A stretch of DNA of 64,000 nt from Diphasiastrum complanatum (Eukaryota; Streptophyta; Lycopodiopsida; Lycopodiales; Lycopodiaceae): NCBI GenBank assembly GCA_029204225.1, contig CM055111.1, forward strand, positions 11,109,999 to 11,173,998, read 5' to 3'. The notes under the pieces were generated by a model, which was not told the DNA's origin, made no database searches, and saw only the letters and a list, made by a program, of their open reading frames with translations. Within the stretch, counting starts at the first letter, position 1. The number at the start of each line of letters is the position of its first letter. The position numbers were made by a program, and so were the translations under genes. Below are positions 11,471 to 22,487 of the stretch, one piece after another.

Positions 11471-12570
11471 TAGGAATCATCATCGTCTGTACATCCCTTC
11501 CATCAAACCAGATGCTCGGTAACTATACGATTTCTCAATCGTTTAGTTCTTGTATCCAAGATCTTTTCAGGTTCAAGTTGAGATACACCCGATAAATATT
11601 CATCCAACAGGTCCAATTGATATCCAGATCTAAGATGCTCTCCTTCACATAGACTCTTCTTGAGTCGGCTTACGTGACATACCGGATGCACTTGAGATCC
11701 TTTCGGGAGTTCCAATTGGTAAGATAAGAAGATGATCTTTTTCAAGATCTTATACGGTCCTCTATATCTTGGGGACAATTTATAATGCTTGTCGGTACGC
11801 ATTACACTCGAATCATTTGGTATTCTCAAATATACCCAATCCCCCACTTGGAAGTCTCTCGATGATCTTTTTATATTTGCATAATGTCGGTTCCTATCCT
11901 AGGCACTCTGGACATTTTCACGTGCAATTTGTAGTGTAGGAAATCTACTACCTTCTGAAACTTGATAATCCGAGTCTCTATCACAATGGGTGACCTAGGC
12001 TCAAATCCATGTATAAGCATAAACGAGCTATAATCGGTAGCCGAATGCTTATTACTGTTATAGGCAAACTCGATCAATGGAAGATATTTCTCCCAATCAA
12101 ATTGTCGTCGAAAAACATATGCCCGAGGCATTTGTTCCATCGTCTAATTTGTTCTTTCCGTCTATCCATATTTCATCTCAAGATGATCAGAAAAATCCAA
12201 GCTCAGAGTTGTCTCTAGTTTAGCAAACATGGCCGACCAAAAGTGACCAATGAACTTCGGATCGCAATCGCTCACAATATTACTTGGTAATCCGTAAAGT
12301 CTAAACAGATGCTCTAGTAATATTTGAGCTACATCTTATGGCGTTCAGCTTTATTCAACTGGCACTAGTCACACTTGACCACATAAGATTCCACAAAGGG
12401 CTTGAGTTTTGGCCAATAAAAGTCCTTTCGTACCAAATCTAATGTACGATGTATGTCTGGATGTCCTGTACATGGTGAGTCATGACATTCATAAAGGATT
12501 TTATTTTTAATAACATCCACATTAGGCACACAAACCTTCCCTTACCTGAACAAAAGTCCATTATGGACAG
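11471..12570 (-). pseudogene. Ty3/gypsy chromovirus integrase and chromodomain fragment
   Basis: Reading the minus strand, a zinc-binding H2C2-like segment lies near 12350-12530 ('GHPDIHRTLDLVRKDFYWP'). Core pieces follow with 'SNIVSDCDPKFIGHFW' (12230-12290), 'GQTER' and 'WEKYLPLIEFAYNS' (12060-12100). The C-terminal domain has 'GDWVYLRIP', 'KLSPRYRGPYKI' and 'HPVCHVSRLKK' (11640-11847). A chromodomain start has 'PEKILDTRTKRLRNR' and 'WKGCTDDDDS' (11476-11580). The chromodomain marks it as a chromovirus; in that group it steers integration to particular chromatin. Stops interrupt it, including one in place of the first Trp of the chromodomain core (11504). It is fused to copia RT at its 3' side. 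Confidence 0.88.
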
Positions 12571-12579
12571 ACGGGATGC

Positions 12580-13400
12580 ATGAGCATATTTTTAATGTAT
12601 AAGGAGTTCGCTAAGACAAAAAAATGTTGCGATTTAAGTTACTCATACTTTCTTAAGATTTGGAAGAGAGATTTTGGTTTGGTGAAGATTTCTAAAAAGT
12701 CACGAATGACAGTGTGTTCGACTTGCGATTTGTTAAAATATGTCAAGCAACTAGCAAAGACCAATGATCAGACAGATAAAAATTAATTAAGTTTCGATAC
12801 TTTTAAAACTTTGTTTTTTTTGCTATTTTTTGAATTTTCAAACTATTAATGTTATGATATTATCATAATTTTATTGAATATTTTAATTGTATTTGTGGTG
12901 GATGTTGCAAAAGCGCTTCAAGTGCACAAAGATTATCAAAAAATTGAAAGACAAAAGTTGGTGAAACATCGAAAGAAATGCTTGGAATGTCCACAAAAGT
13001 ATTTGGGCCTTTTCATCGATGGCATAGTCAGAAGAAAACGATGTTACCTCATTTCATTAGAGTGCCAAAAAATTTGAAAGAGGCAAATTTTATTTAGGTT
13101 CATCTCATTGGAGCACTTGTGTTATATGGCACATTGGAGTCAAAAGTATTTTCAATTATCCCGACATTCGAAATGATCCAAATTTGATCATCACCATTAT
13201 ACAAAAGATAATCTGCGAATTTAGTGATAATCTTCCATAAATACTCTATTTGCAATTTCACAACACTACTAGGGAAAATAAAAATCAAACTGTCTTGGCT
13301 GGCTTGTCCATGTTGGTAGAGAAAAAAAATTTCATAAAAATAAAAAGAGGATTTTTGTTGGTGGGCCACACACCCCATCAAATTGATCAGATGTTGCACT
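12580..13400 (+). pseudogene. DUF7869-like protein relic (transposase-like)
   Basis: Segments in changing frames match the order I know for a widespread family of unknown function found in plants and animals. A helical segment with a Cys pair ('KIWKRDFGLVKIS', 'VCSTCDLLK') lies at 12650-12740. A basic stretch is followed by 'LGLFIDGIVRRKR' at 12995-13040. Then come 'NTTRENKNQTVLAGL' at 13265-13310 and 'GFLLVGHTPHQIDQM' at 13350-13395. The Asp of 'IDG', the position before 'NTT' and the His/Asp of 'GHTPHQID' correspond to conserved polar residues; here His replaces the usual Asp before 'NTT'. I recognise the motifs, not the biochemical function; a transposase-like RNase H fold is inference. 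Frameshifts make it a relic. Confidence 0.55.
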
Positions 13401-13523
13401 TTTAGCCTTGTTGATCATATAGCAATTGATCATATAGCCTTGTTGCACTTCTAGCTTCAAAAAACAATGAAGGACATCCATTTTGGATTGCCAAAGTACT
13501 TGGTTTCATTCAAAATAACAATC

Positions 13524-14027
13524 AGACAAAAGTACTACGTGTCCATTGGTTGCGCACCACTTCAATGAATGCTTTTTTGGAAAGGTATGAATTTGAAATG
13601 TTGCAAGTAGATCCAAAGGGCAAGAGAAACAATTGCCAAAGAACCAACCGAGGGTTGATGATTTGAATTTATAAGATGTGGATGTTTTGGCTTTTAATTT
13701 TGAGTTAACAATGACCAATCATCTACGAAAGTCAACTATAGCCATAATACCGAAAAAGGTTACTCTTTTTTAGGTCAAAGTCCCAAAACAAATGTCATCG
13801 TGTTTAGAGTATAAAGCCATAGATGTTTTGCAACACAAGAGGCAATATGGCAACACAAGACATCAATATCTTGCAGATTGAGCCCACTATTATTAGAGTC
13901 AAAGTGATGTACAACTAGATAGGAATCTAGTGTTTCATACATGCACTAAGCACATAAAAATTAAATATCACCTCATTAGAGAAAAGCTTTTATCTAGAGA
14001 AATTGATGTGATGCATTGTAGGACTAG
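13524..14027 (+). repeat. Inverted repeat arm 1 (pairs with 21271-21773)
   Basis: This sequence reappears in reverse orientation at 21271-21773 with a small percentage of differences. It joins the tail of the DUF7869-like relic ('LRVHWLRTTSMNAFLERYEFEM', read here in two parts around 13535-13600) to a copia RNase H tail. Both copies share that internal junction, so they descend from one chimeric sequence. Confidence 0.85.
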
Positions 14028-14132
14028 AGACAAGTAGCTAATATTTTTACAAAAGCTTTAAGTGTTGATAAGTTTGAGTTTTTTGAGAGAAGAACTCAAT
14101 GTAAGTAAAATAAACTAAGGCCTAAGAGAGAG
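13795..14132 (+). pseudogene. Copia RNase H tail
   Basis: Plus-strand frames contain 'SQSDVQLDRNLVFHTCTKHIKIKYHLIREKLL' (quoted in parts: 'SQSDVQLDRN', 'TKHIKIKYHLIREKLL') and 'IDVMHCRT', typical of the C-terminal RNase H region of copia polyproteins. A purine tract 'ggcctaagagagag' at 14119-14132 would be the polypurine tract, and 'TATTAGAATATTG' after it resembles an LTR start with a mutated TG. The lineage differs from the copia family at the left edge. Confidence 0.7.
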
Positions 14133-16999
14133 TATTAGAATATTGAGCGAATGTTGAGCCTCATGTCTTTCAATTGCATTAAGATTACTACCATGCTATG
14201 GAATAGTGGTTTTGTATAAGCTAGTGAAAAGCATTATGATAGAGAGTAAATTTAGTTTAATCACAAATTTTAATTAGTGATAATATACCAGCTTAGCTAT
14301 ATGTTCTTTGGCACATTGATGTTAAGCACTTTTTAATTAAAGTTAGCAAGTGCTCAACAACAATGCACATGGATGTACAAGATAGTGTCATGCATGGAGT
14401 TTTTTTTTGCTAATGGCGTCGTGATAGGAGAACATGTTTGCAACAATCAATGTGTTGTAAAAAATTGAAATTTTTGTGATTGTCAAAAAGCACATTCTAG
14501 TACAAATCTTACACTTGTGAGATCTCAAGTTCTTCTCAGACAGGTTGTTCTATAAAATTGAAAAACTCTATTTTCAAAATCATTGTTACATGAGCTACAT
14601 TTCTATGAAGCTAGTGTCTTTTTCAATCCTTATGCACCATAGTGTAAACTATTGGTGAGAGAGTGCTAGATTATAATACTGACAAAATATTGACACATCA
14701 TTATATAACTCAGTGTAACTTTATTAAATTGTCGGTGGATGTTGATGGCCCATGTAATGCATGTTAATATCATGATTTGTCATCATGACTGGATAATATG
14801 CCAATTTTATCTATAATACATGTTTCTACATAGATATTTATTTAAGTTATTCTTGTGCAACCTAAGAGTCAAGTACATTCCTAAAAGAAAAGAATGTTCC
14901 AATATGTTTTTTTAATTACTTGTGAAAAGACATTTAAAGATCATACATCATGATGTTTGAAAGGAAGTAATTGAGTCAAAGTTTGTAACAAAAGCATTTC
15001 TTATATGCTCAATTTGGAAAAGAGTCTTTAGTGAATGTTAAGGCTAGAAGTGTTCTACAATTATTACATGAACTACTTGTTGTTTCAAAAATAAATACAT
15101 GCCATAATTAGAGGAAAACTAGTATCGTTTATATATAACATGGATATTGGATGGCATAACTTTTTTGGCATCTTACTTTAGAGTTTCTTAATTCTAAAAA
15201 TTGACATGAAAATCTCACACTTCATTGATTTTCTAAATTGCTACTTTTTGTTGAGCTTAGATACCAGAACATAAGTCTGCTATAATTATTCATGTTAAGT
15301 GTAGGATTATAGTTTCAATTATGTAATGATAATTTGTACATACTCTAGATGTATGCTTTATAGGGCAGACTTTGACCATTAAAAAAATCAAGAACAAGTT
15401 TGACAATATTATACTCACAAATAAAACATGAAATTTGAAACAATCAAGATATAATTGATGGTGATATGGTAAAAGTTGAGGAGAGATATATAGAAGTTAA
15501 GTACAAAGTGTACATCTTCAATGAAATACCATAGAAATATTGATGATAAAATGTATTTATTTTGCAACAAAAGTGTTGACTTTCACACATGTAAGAGTAC
15601 CCTAAATTGTGATAATGATCTCCTAAGACTTGGTGATTGCACAAAGATCAAGCATAGATTGATAATCAAGATCTACCTTTAGAAACAAAAAAAACTAGTC
15701 TTCCACAATTATAGGAATACTCCCTATAAAATAGAATCTAATGGAATCTCTCTATCTTAATATCTACAATCTTATCCACACGTGTGAATAGCATCATGAT
15801 ATGTGGGAGAATTTACTCATTCACATGGAAGTGCAATCTATTTACAAAACTTTGACCAAAATGACTTTTTTCTAAATTCTACTCAAAGGTCAATTTCACA
15901 CTTGTGTAGATCCATCTAAAATCAATCTAACATTATAAAAGTAAGTTATGTACATCCTTTCACATGTGAGAACAGGCTCCACACGTGTGAGATCCTATCA
16001 TGATCAAATATCTCAAGATTTACCAAGTACATCAAGTTGGAAGTGAATTTTAACATGAGGCACTTTTTTATCACATTTTTTTTGTGCTGCCTCCCCAATA
16101 TCTGTCTTCTGCAATGCTAGTCTATCCCATTTCATAGCTAGTACACTACCTACGCACATAAGCGATATATCTTGCCATTCGTACATATCGCTTCTCTACG
16201 ACCCCCGTTACACCACTCTCGCTCATATTTGTCATATTGCACACAAGTCCGATATCTCGATAGTCTAGCTATATGGATAGGAGAAAGCAGACGAAGAGAG
16301 ATTTTTCTCTGTCGGTTCTTCCTCAGGGCCTCCCGTTGTCTTGAATCCACTAAGGTGAACAAAAAGGCGTAACCACAGTAGGTGGTTATCTGATATTCAA
16401 AAATATCAGAGATCAACTAACCTCCTTATTTCTAGAGCACCATTTTACAGTAGTGTTCGTGCCAGATCACTAGGAATGATCTTGGCAATTTTGTTAGGTT
16501 CACACCCATGGCACTTCAGTCCCTTCAAGAGGCTGTTGAGGATTATCAGAGCCTATTTTTTGAAGACTCTTTTTTGCTAGTCATTCATGCCAAGCGAGTT
16601 ACTATAATGACAAAAGATTTTCAGATACTATATGTTGAATTTCACACATGTGAGATTGTCCCAAAGTGTATTATTGATCTCCTAAGACTTTGTGATTGCA
16701 GGTCGATCACACATAGATTAAAAACCAAGATCTATTCCATAAATCTAACTCAAGAGCACATTATTGCATGCATATAACAACCAAACAAGTACTTTCACAT
16801 GTGTGGAGACTTGTGGTATAGAAAACTAAGTATGAAAATGCCCTCCTCTCAGGTAGAGAGAGAATCCAATCAAGAAAACTCAAGCAGAGAGAGAAAACAA
16901 TTTGACTCAAAATAGTGTAGAAATCTCATAACTCCAAAAAATCGCATAGAATAAGTGTGAGGCACATATAAGTAGTAATCTAACATGAAGGGGACACCT
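14133..16999. other. Decayed LTR-like and non-coding DNA
   Basis: No protein domain was recognised. The first few hundred bases are probably the 3' LTR of the copia tail just upstream. The rest contains several CACACGTGTG or CACACATGTG palindromes (near 15590, 15779, 15991, 16640 and 16795) and two related blocks (15590-15690 and 16630-16745), as expected of decayed copia LTRs. Small frames at 16150-16416 look like chance. Confidence 0.4.
15590..16745 (+). repeat. Pair of related LTR-like blocks
   Basis: Blocks 15590-15690 and 16630-16745 share an ordered series of words: 'ttcacacatgt', 'gatctcctaagact', 'gtgattgca', 'catagatt' and 'aagatctac' or 'aagatctatt'. They are about 1.04 kb apart in the same orientation. 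They may be two LTRs of a badly decayed element or a local duplication. Confidence 0.5.
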
Positions 17000-17013
17000 T
17001 CAGTCAAATTAAG

Positions 17014-17208
17014 GTGCCCCACTCAACAAATGAACTCTTTGTGAAGAGATCTTTGCTTGTCATGGTACTAAATAAAGCCGATGGCACAACGAATCTCTCT
17101 CATTCAAGAATTGCAGGTGCTTTGGATGTTCATTGCAAAAATATTGCTGCAGTCAGTTCTCACCTTAACAATAAGGACGACAAGGAGGTTCTGTCCTTGA
17201 TTGCCTAG
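17014..17208 (+). CDS. Short unrecognised frame
   Basis: A 64-codon frame from ATG 17014 contains 'HSRIAGALDVHCKNIAA', which reads like a helix-turn-helix style segment seen near the N-terminus of some transposases. Related-looking coding may continue in another frame to about 17330. I do not recognise a family, and the frame is short enough to be chance. Confidence 0.2.
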   Translation: MPHSTNELFVKRSLLVMVLNKADGTTNLSHSRIAGALDVHCKNIAAVSSHLNNKDDKEVLSLIA

Positions 17209-17944
17209 AGGTAGCATAATCACGGCTCAGGTCAAGGAATTGGTGCATGCCTTTTGGAGCTCAGAAACTCGAGTGTCTCCCAACAAAAAAGACATATGTT
17301 GACAGAGGATTGGAAGAAAGAGTGTTGTCAAGCATTCAGTACATCTTCTTGATGACACTCAGGTCCTTTTTTTTGGATTTTCATTTTCTTGGTACTACTG
17401 TTCTTTTGCATTGCTGAAACTGATCTTTGATACACCAAAGATTAAGGAGTGATGTGCAAGGGGAGAGATTGAAATCCATTATACCTTCATTCTAGATTTG
17501 TTCAAAAGTGAAAGGGCCAAGTCTAGAAGCATCTAAATGCTAGAAGACACTCTTGCATCAGTCCTCCAAGTGAAATCTTAGTGAATTTTTAAAGCAAAAC
17601 ACTCATAAAGACAAAATCTACCAATACAAGGTGATAAGAATTGTTGGCAACTACTAGGAGAAAAATTTGAGATCCAAGTCACATTGTTCACCCCTACTCA
17701 AGTGTGTGTGTGTGTGTTTTTTACTTTATTTAAAGTCATAAATGTGAGTGAGGCATATGTGTTGTGGTTGATCCAAAATTTTCAAGAGATCCTGCCTTTG
17801 TCACAGGGCAAGAACTAGTAACGCAATTCTTGACTTTGGTGGAAAAATTGTCTTCTTCATTGTGATCAAATTTTGCTAAGTGGCATTAGCTCTTTGTAAG
17901 CACATATCTTAGTAAGAGAGAAGTATCACATTTCTGAAAATTTT

Positions 17945-18660
17945 AATTTCATTCGAACTCTAAAGAGGTAGAGTCATTGGTACATGGTGGAATCCAATAG
18001 GGGTGAATGAGCAGAATTTTGACATTATATGTATGAAACTCAAATAAGTTCTATTCAACTTTCTTTGTGAGAGTGTGAGGGTCAAGTTGTGATCCCATTG
18101 GGAGTCTAGAACAGGGAGGAGTCCATATTTGAGTGTTCATGCATGGTTGGGATCTTTGTGAATCTCTAGATGTCTAAATTTTAAGCTTGGTGAAAAATTA
18201 TTGACATAGATTGTTATCAAACCATTTCATGGCCATTCCAAATCTCAAGAGTGAGATTCTTTGGGTCAAGAGGGATTCCAAAAGGGGTGATTGGATCTGA
18301 TCTTTGTGTGTTTGAATCAAGTATACATGTCGAGTTTATGTGATCTAGTGTATATCCTTTTTCTGTGAAAATTAGTGGTTTAATTTGTTGTCAAATCAAA
18401 TCAAATTTAATCCAAACTCCAAGAGTGAGATTATTTGGGTCAAGAGTGATTAAGTTTTATTTTCAAGTATTTGAAACAAAAACCATCCTTTGTTCAAGAA
18501 TATCACAAGTTCAGTGAACTAGCCAAGAGAAAAGGAAAATCTAGGTGTCAAATCTTTTCAAATCCATTTTAACTCTCAAAAGGAAGAGTGATTGGTGTTT
18601 GTTGAGTCCAATAGGGGTGTTTGGATCTGACTTTTGTGTTTGATAGAGTGCTTTTGTCTT
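17945..18660 (+). repeat. Degenerate tandem repeat, about four units
   Basis: Units beginning near 17945, 18233, 18410 and 18568 share the pattern 'aac/atctc..agagtgat..ttgggtc..aataggggtg..tggatctga..ttgtgttt'. Spacing is irregular, about 160-290 bp. The region from 17209 to 18996 otherwise shows no domain; a GT run lies near 17704-17718. Confidence 0.6.
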
Positions 18661-18999
18661 AGTGATCAAAGCAAAGATTAGTTTCCAATCAACTAGGTTG
18701 AAAAGAGAAATGATTCAAAATTTGTGGTCTAGATCTTGTGTAGATCCTTCTAGATTGACTCAAAGGCCAAACACGTACCTCTCAAGTACCATCATATTTG
18801 AGATCTGATGGGAGAGCTCAGTGTTGAATACATAAAATCAGAAGACATGATTGGAGCATCTTCACGATGGAGGGGTCTTCCTGCTATATGCCAATTGCCT
18901 CCAACATCATTTGCAATCACACTATCTCATTTGTCACATTTGATGCTGCCACATATTTTGCTTTGCATGAGGATTGAGCTACGAGTGTTTGTTTCTTTC

Positions 19000-19145
19000 A
19001 TGTGCAGTTGACTGCTGCTCCACACGCTATTGAACATCCTCTTGTCACATACTTGTTATGGTCTTTGCAGCTCGCCCAACTTGCATCACTGTAATGGTTG
19101 CAACATAAATTTAATCTTTGCTGGTTTTGTAGGTCAATATCAAAT
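19000..19145 (-). pseudogene. Possible copia RNase H scrap
   Basis: The minus-strand frame contains 'YSDASWASCKDHNKYV', resembling the 'SDADWA' motif of copia RNase H. The piece is only about 45 codons long with no other family motif, so the call is weak. Confidence 0.35.
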
Positions 19146-19344
19146 TTTGGGTGTCTTATAGATATTACAGTATGCGTTTTGCCACCAACCAATATGCCAC
19201 GCCAGGATTGGAAGAGAATTGAGTGAGTGAGTAGACAGGGAATGTGAAGTTGGGTATGGTACAGATTGTAAGGTACATCTAACGGCCGATCAGGTTTTGA
19301 TATGGAATCTTCTCCATCTTTTGTCTCTCCTCATATGTAAATAT

Positions 19345-19890
19345 ATCTCTATCGATTTTAAGGAATACTGGCAAAGCCAAGGCATTGAGCAGCAATTCAT
19401 CACTCCTTATAGCCCTCAGTCTAATGGCTTAGCTGAGAGAAAGAACCGTACTCAGGTCGAATCTGCTAAGCTATCGCATGCATCGTTACCCAAGAGATTC
19501 TGGGCTGAAGCTGTCTCCACTGCAGCTTACCTCCAGAACAGATGTTTGACCAAGGCCCTCTCAGACAAGACACCCCACGAGGTGTGGACAGGCTCTAAGC
19601 CTTCTTTGAAGAAACTAAGAGTGTTTGGGTCATTGTCTACACGTAGATCGCAAAGGACACAAGGAAGAAATGGGACTTCCAAGGTCTCAAGACCATCCTG
19701 ATTGGATATACTTTGTCTGATAACACTTATAAGCCGTACGATCCTGATACCTAGCAAATATTGTATAGCTGGGATATAGTCTTTATCGAGGATCAGTTCA
19801 TCGACCTCAAAGGCAAGGATATTGCTCAAGAAGAACCTTCATTACCTGCCATTGACACGACAGTCTGTGCAGGATGTCTGCAGCTATTGT
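19345..19890 (+). pseudogene. Copia integrase C-terminal fragment
   Basis: Plus-strand frames carry 'YSPQSNGLAERKNRTQVE' with the catalytic Glu of the integrase triad, then 'FWAEAVSTAAYLQNR' and 'LKKLRVFGS' (to about 19635). After a frameshift come 'VDRKGHK' and a segment matching the linker before RT (to about 19890). The first two catalytic Asp residues are missing because the fragment starts inside the core. It belongs to a different copia lineage from the LTR family at 1-3596. Confidence 0.85.
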
Positions 19891-19899
19891 GGGTTGAGG

Positions 19900-21270
19900 A
19901 GCGCATGTTTACATAAAAGAATAAGGATCATTGAACAAGAATGTTGCAGAGAGTATATTCCAAGCTATAGAGGATGACAAATCTAGATAGGTAGAACATT
20001 TGTCAATTTTTTTGAGCACAACATTGCAGTTGTAAGAGGTTTATGATGTGTGTGAGGTCAAGCAGCAACGGGGCCAAATGTAGACAAATCCTCTGCTTAG
20101 GAGGATCTGTTTACTGTTTTTTTTGTTCTTCTTACTTCTTTTTTTGCCTGTCAGCAGAGACAGTTGCTTAAGTTATACTTTCTTGTTTAAAGCCCAAAAT
20201 CAGGCAGATGGGACAGATCTACATTGTAGTAATGTCCTGACTATCAAAGGACACCAAGGAAGGTCACTCTTGAACTAATGCACATGCACAAACAGCCAAT
20301 CATACATGCCAAAGCGTTCAATCATAAAATCAATGTGCATATCCGTTGAACAAACAATGAAATCCTACTCTAATGCTGCAATATCAAGTGAACAGATCCC
20401 TAAAAGGCTAAAACTACTCTACAGATGCCTTAACCTACAAACTAGAAACAAAAACTAAATGGACAGCTTCTTAAAATCTGAAAACTAAATTAGCATACAC
20501 ATTATCACTGCAAGAAACAAAGCAAGAAACTAAACTAACTCAACTAGAAAGCATTTTAGAAGTCCAAGAATCAAGAAACACTCATTTCTTGATTCTTGGA
20601 CACTCCAAGAACATCAAGAACTGGAATGTCTAGGATAAGCAAGAACTACTCCACAAATCCAACCTATTTAGTTTACCTAATCCACAAGAAAACATGAAAT
20701 CTAATCCACTCTATGAAAGCAAGAGAATTAATCCACTCTAAGATCCACAACCCCACACAAAGGAGATGGAGGGGCAAGATCATTAATGCATCACTCAAGA
20801 AACAAGAATGCATCAAAACTCATGGAAGATCTTCTCATTTCAGTGTGGAGTAGATACATTTACAAAAGCCTTCCTTCTACAAAGGGGGAGTCTCTTAAAT
20901 AAGCAAGAAAGCTTCTTAGGTGGCATCCTAGTGGCATTTCCACATTACACAAATTACAAGTGAAATTATGCTCTCCACTAGATGTCACCATCAAAAGGTG
21001 GCTCACTCTACTTTTCTAAGAGAGGCCTACTTGCATTTATTACTTTGCCTAGAAATACTACTTTCTACATGGTCATTCCATCTTCCGGGATTCACCACAA
21101 GGCTTACACAGTTCGTGCTTGCCATTCCTAACTAGCATTTCTCAGCTCTCATACTCGGCTCTCAGTCTTTGTTGGTCTCGTCTTCTCATAGACCTCCTCG
21201 GTCTAAGGTGAGAGGTGATCATGGGTAGCTCTGGCCGAGTATCTTGGGGATTCATCAGAATCAGCCAACA
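19900..21270. other. Unclassified AT-rich non-coding DNA
   Basis: No domain was recognised on either strand. It contains a perfect hairpin at 20562-20601 and otherwise low-information AT-rich sequence up to the inverted repeat arm. Confidence 0.4.
20562..20601. repeat. Perfect 17-bp hairpin
   Basis: Arms 20562-20578 and 20585-20601 are exact reverse complements (GTCCAAGAATCAAGAAA) around the 6-base loop CACTCA. It could form a stable cruciform or RNA hairpin. It is not T-tailed and is not placed at a gene end. Confidence 0.9.
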
Positions 21271-21773
21271 CTAGTCCTACAATGCATCACATCAATTTCT
21301 CTAGATAAAAGCTTTTCTCTAATGAGGTGATATTTAATTTCTATGTGTTTAGTGCATGCATGAAACACTAGATTCCTATCTAGTTGTACATCACTCTGAC
21401 TCTTAATAATGGTGGGCTCAATCTGTAAGATACTGATGTCTTGTGTTGCCATATTGCCTCTTGTGTTGCAAAACATAGGGCTTTATACTCTAAACATGAT
21501 GACATTTGTTTTGGGACTTTGACCTAAAAAAGAATAACCTTTTTCGGTATTATGGCTATAGTTGACTTTCACAGATGATTGGTCATTGTTAACTCAAAAT
21601 TAAAAGCCAAAACATCCACATCTTATAAATTCAAATCATCAACCCTGAGTTGGTTCTTTGGTGATTGTTTCTCTTGCCCTTTGGATCTACTTGCAACATT
21701 TCAAATTCATACCTTCCCAAAGAAGCATTCATTGAAGTGGTGCGCAACCAACAAACACGTAGTACTTTTGTCT
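21271..21773 (-). repeat. Inverted repeat arm 2 (pairs with 13524-14027)
   Basis: Reverse-complement copy of arm 1, about 7.2 kb away. On the minus strand it again reads 'LRTTSMNASLGRYEFEML' followed by the copia RNase H tail 'CTKHIEIKYHLIREKLL'. Similarity stops at 'CTAG' on the left and at a T-rich tract near 21773 on the right. Confidence 0.85.
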
Positions 21774-21794
21774 TTTTTTCAAATAGTTTTTTTT

Positions 21795-22487
21795 TTAAAG
21801 ATGCAGATGATTGATACATGCTTCATGGAGCCTACTCGAGTTGTTTGCCCTTCTGATCTTAAGCATCTCGAATCTGATGGTGGGTTTGAGCAACCCCGAT
21901 GATGAATCGGGACCACAAGGACTACGCGGTATGGATTGCGAGCGGATTGGGCCGAACGTCGGGTGCATGTTTCCCATGAATTCCATCGTATACCATCTTT
22001 TCAACCTTGCTATATTGATGAAGGATGTTGTGGATAGGCAATGGTAGGTCTGGTATAGAGAGATTTGATCCTTGATTGTCGTCGTCTTCAAGGCCTTATT
22101 CAGATTGAAGCAGAACTCGTCGAAGTACAAATCCCACCCGGTATCCACTTTAGTGGCTGTCAGAAGTGTCTCCACATTGTAATAGGCTTCCAAAATGATT
22201 AGATATGGAGAATTAGTCATGTTGGTCATGAACCGGTTGAGGGCCCTATTGAAGTTGACCGCTGTTTTCCAACCCTGTCCAGACTTTATTATCGGCCAAT
22301 TGTAGACCCTGACGCTAGGAGTCTTCAATGTCGTCCATGATCTTCTGCGGGGCATGGGATGATACACAGGGTCTGCCCTTAGTGCTACAATGACAACGCT
22401 GGAAAACAAAACACCATATGAAAAGTGGACAGGCAGAAAGCCTGATCTGTCATACGTACGTGTGTTTGAATGTTTCACAACTTGCAT
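21795..22487 (-). CDS. Orphan 230-codon reading frame
   Basis: An uninterrupted minus-strand frame that I do not recognise. It is mixed polar and aromatic, with segments such as 'NFNRALNRFMTNMTNSPYL', 'WDLYFDEFCFNLNKAL' and 'MEFMGNMHPTFGPIRSQS', and it ends in a Ser/Pro-rich tail. It has no signal peptide, zinc motif or catalytic motif that I can see. It lies between inverted repeat arm 2 and the truncated copia gag at 22482, and its first codons overlap the copia break. The base composition is richer in G and C than its neighbours. It may be an accessory reading frame of a retroelement, like the other orphan at 35592-36440, but that is inference. Confidence 0.4.
   Translation of the reverse strand: MQVVKHSNTRTYDRSGFLPVHFSYGVLFSSVVIVALRADPVYHPMPRRRSWTTLKTPSVRVYNWPIIKSGQGWKTAVNFNRALNRFMTNMTNSPYLIILEAYYNVETLLTATKVDTGWDLYFDEFCFNLNKALKTTTIKDQISLYQTYHCLSTTSFINIARLKRWYTMEFMGNMHPTFGPIRSQSIPRSPCGPDSSSGLLKPTIRFEMLKIRRANNSSRLHEACINHLHL

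Noticed and set aside
16150-16416. 88-codon minus-strand frame and its plus-strand partner
   Set aside because: Overlapping open frames on both strands without motifs, in LTR-like DNA; probably chance.
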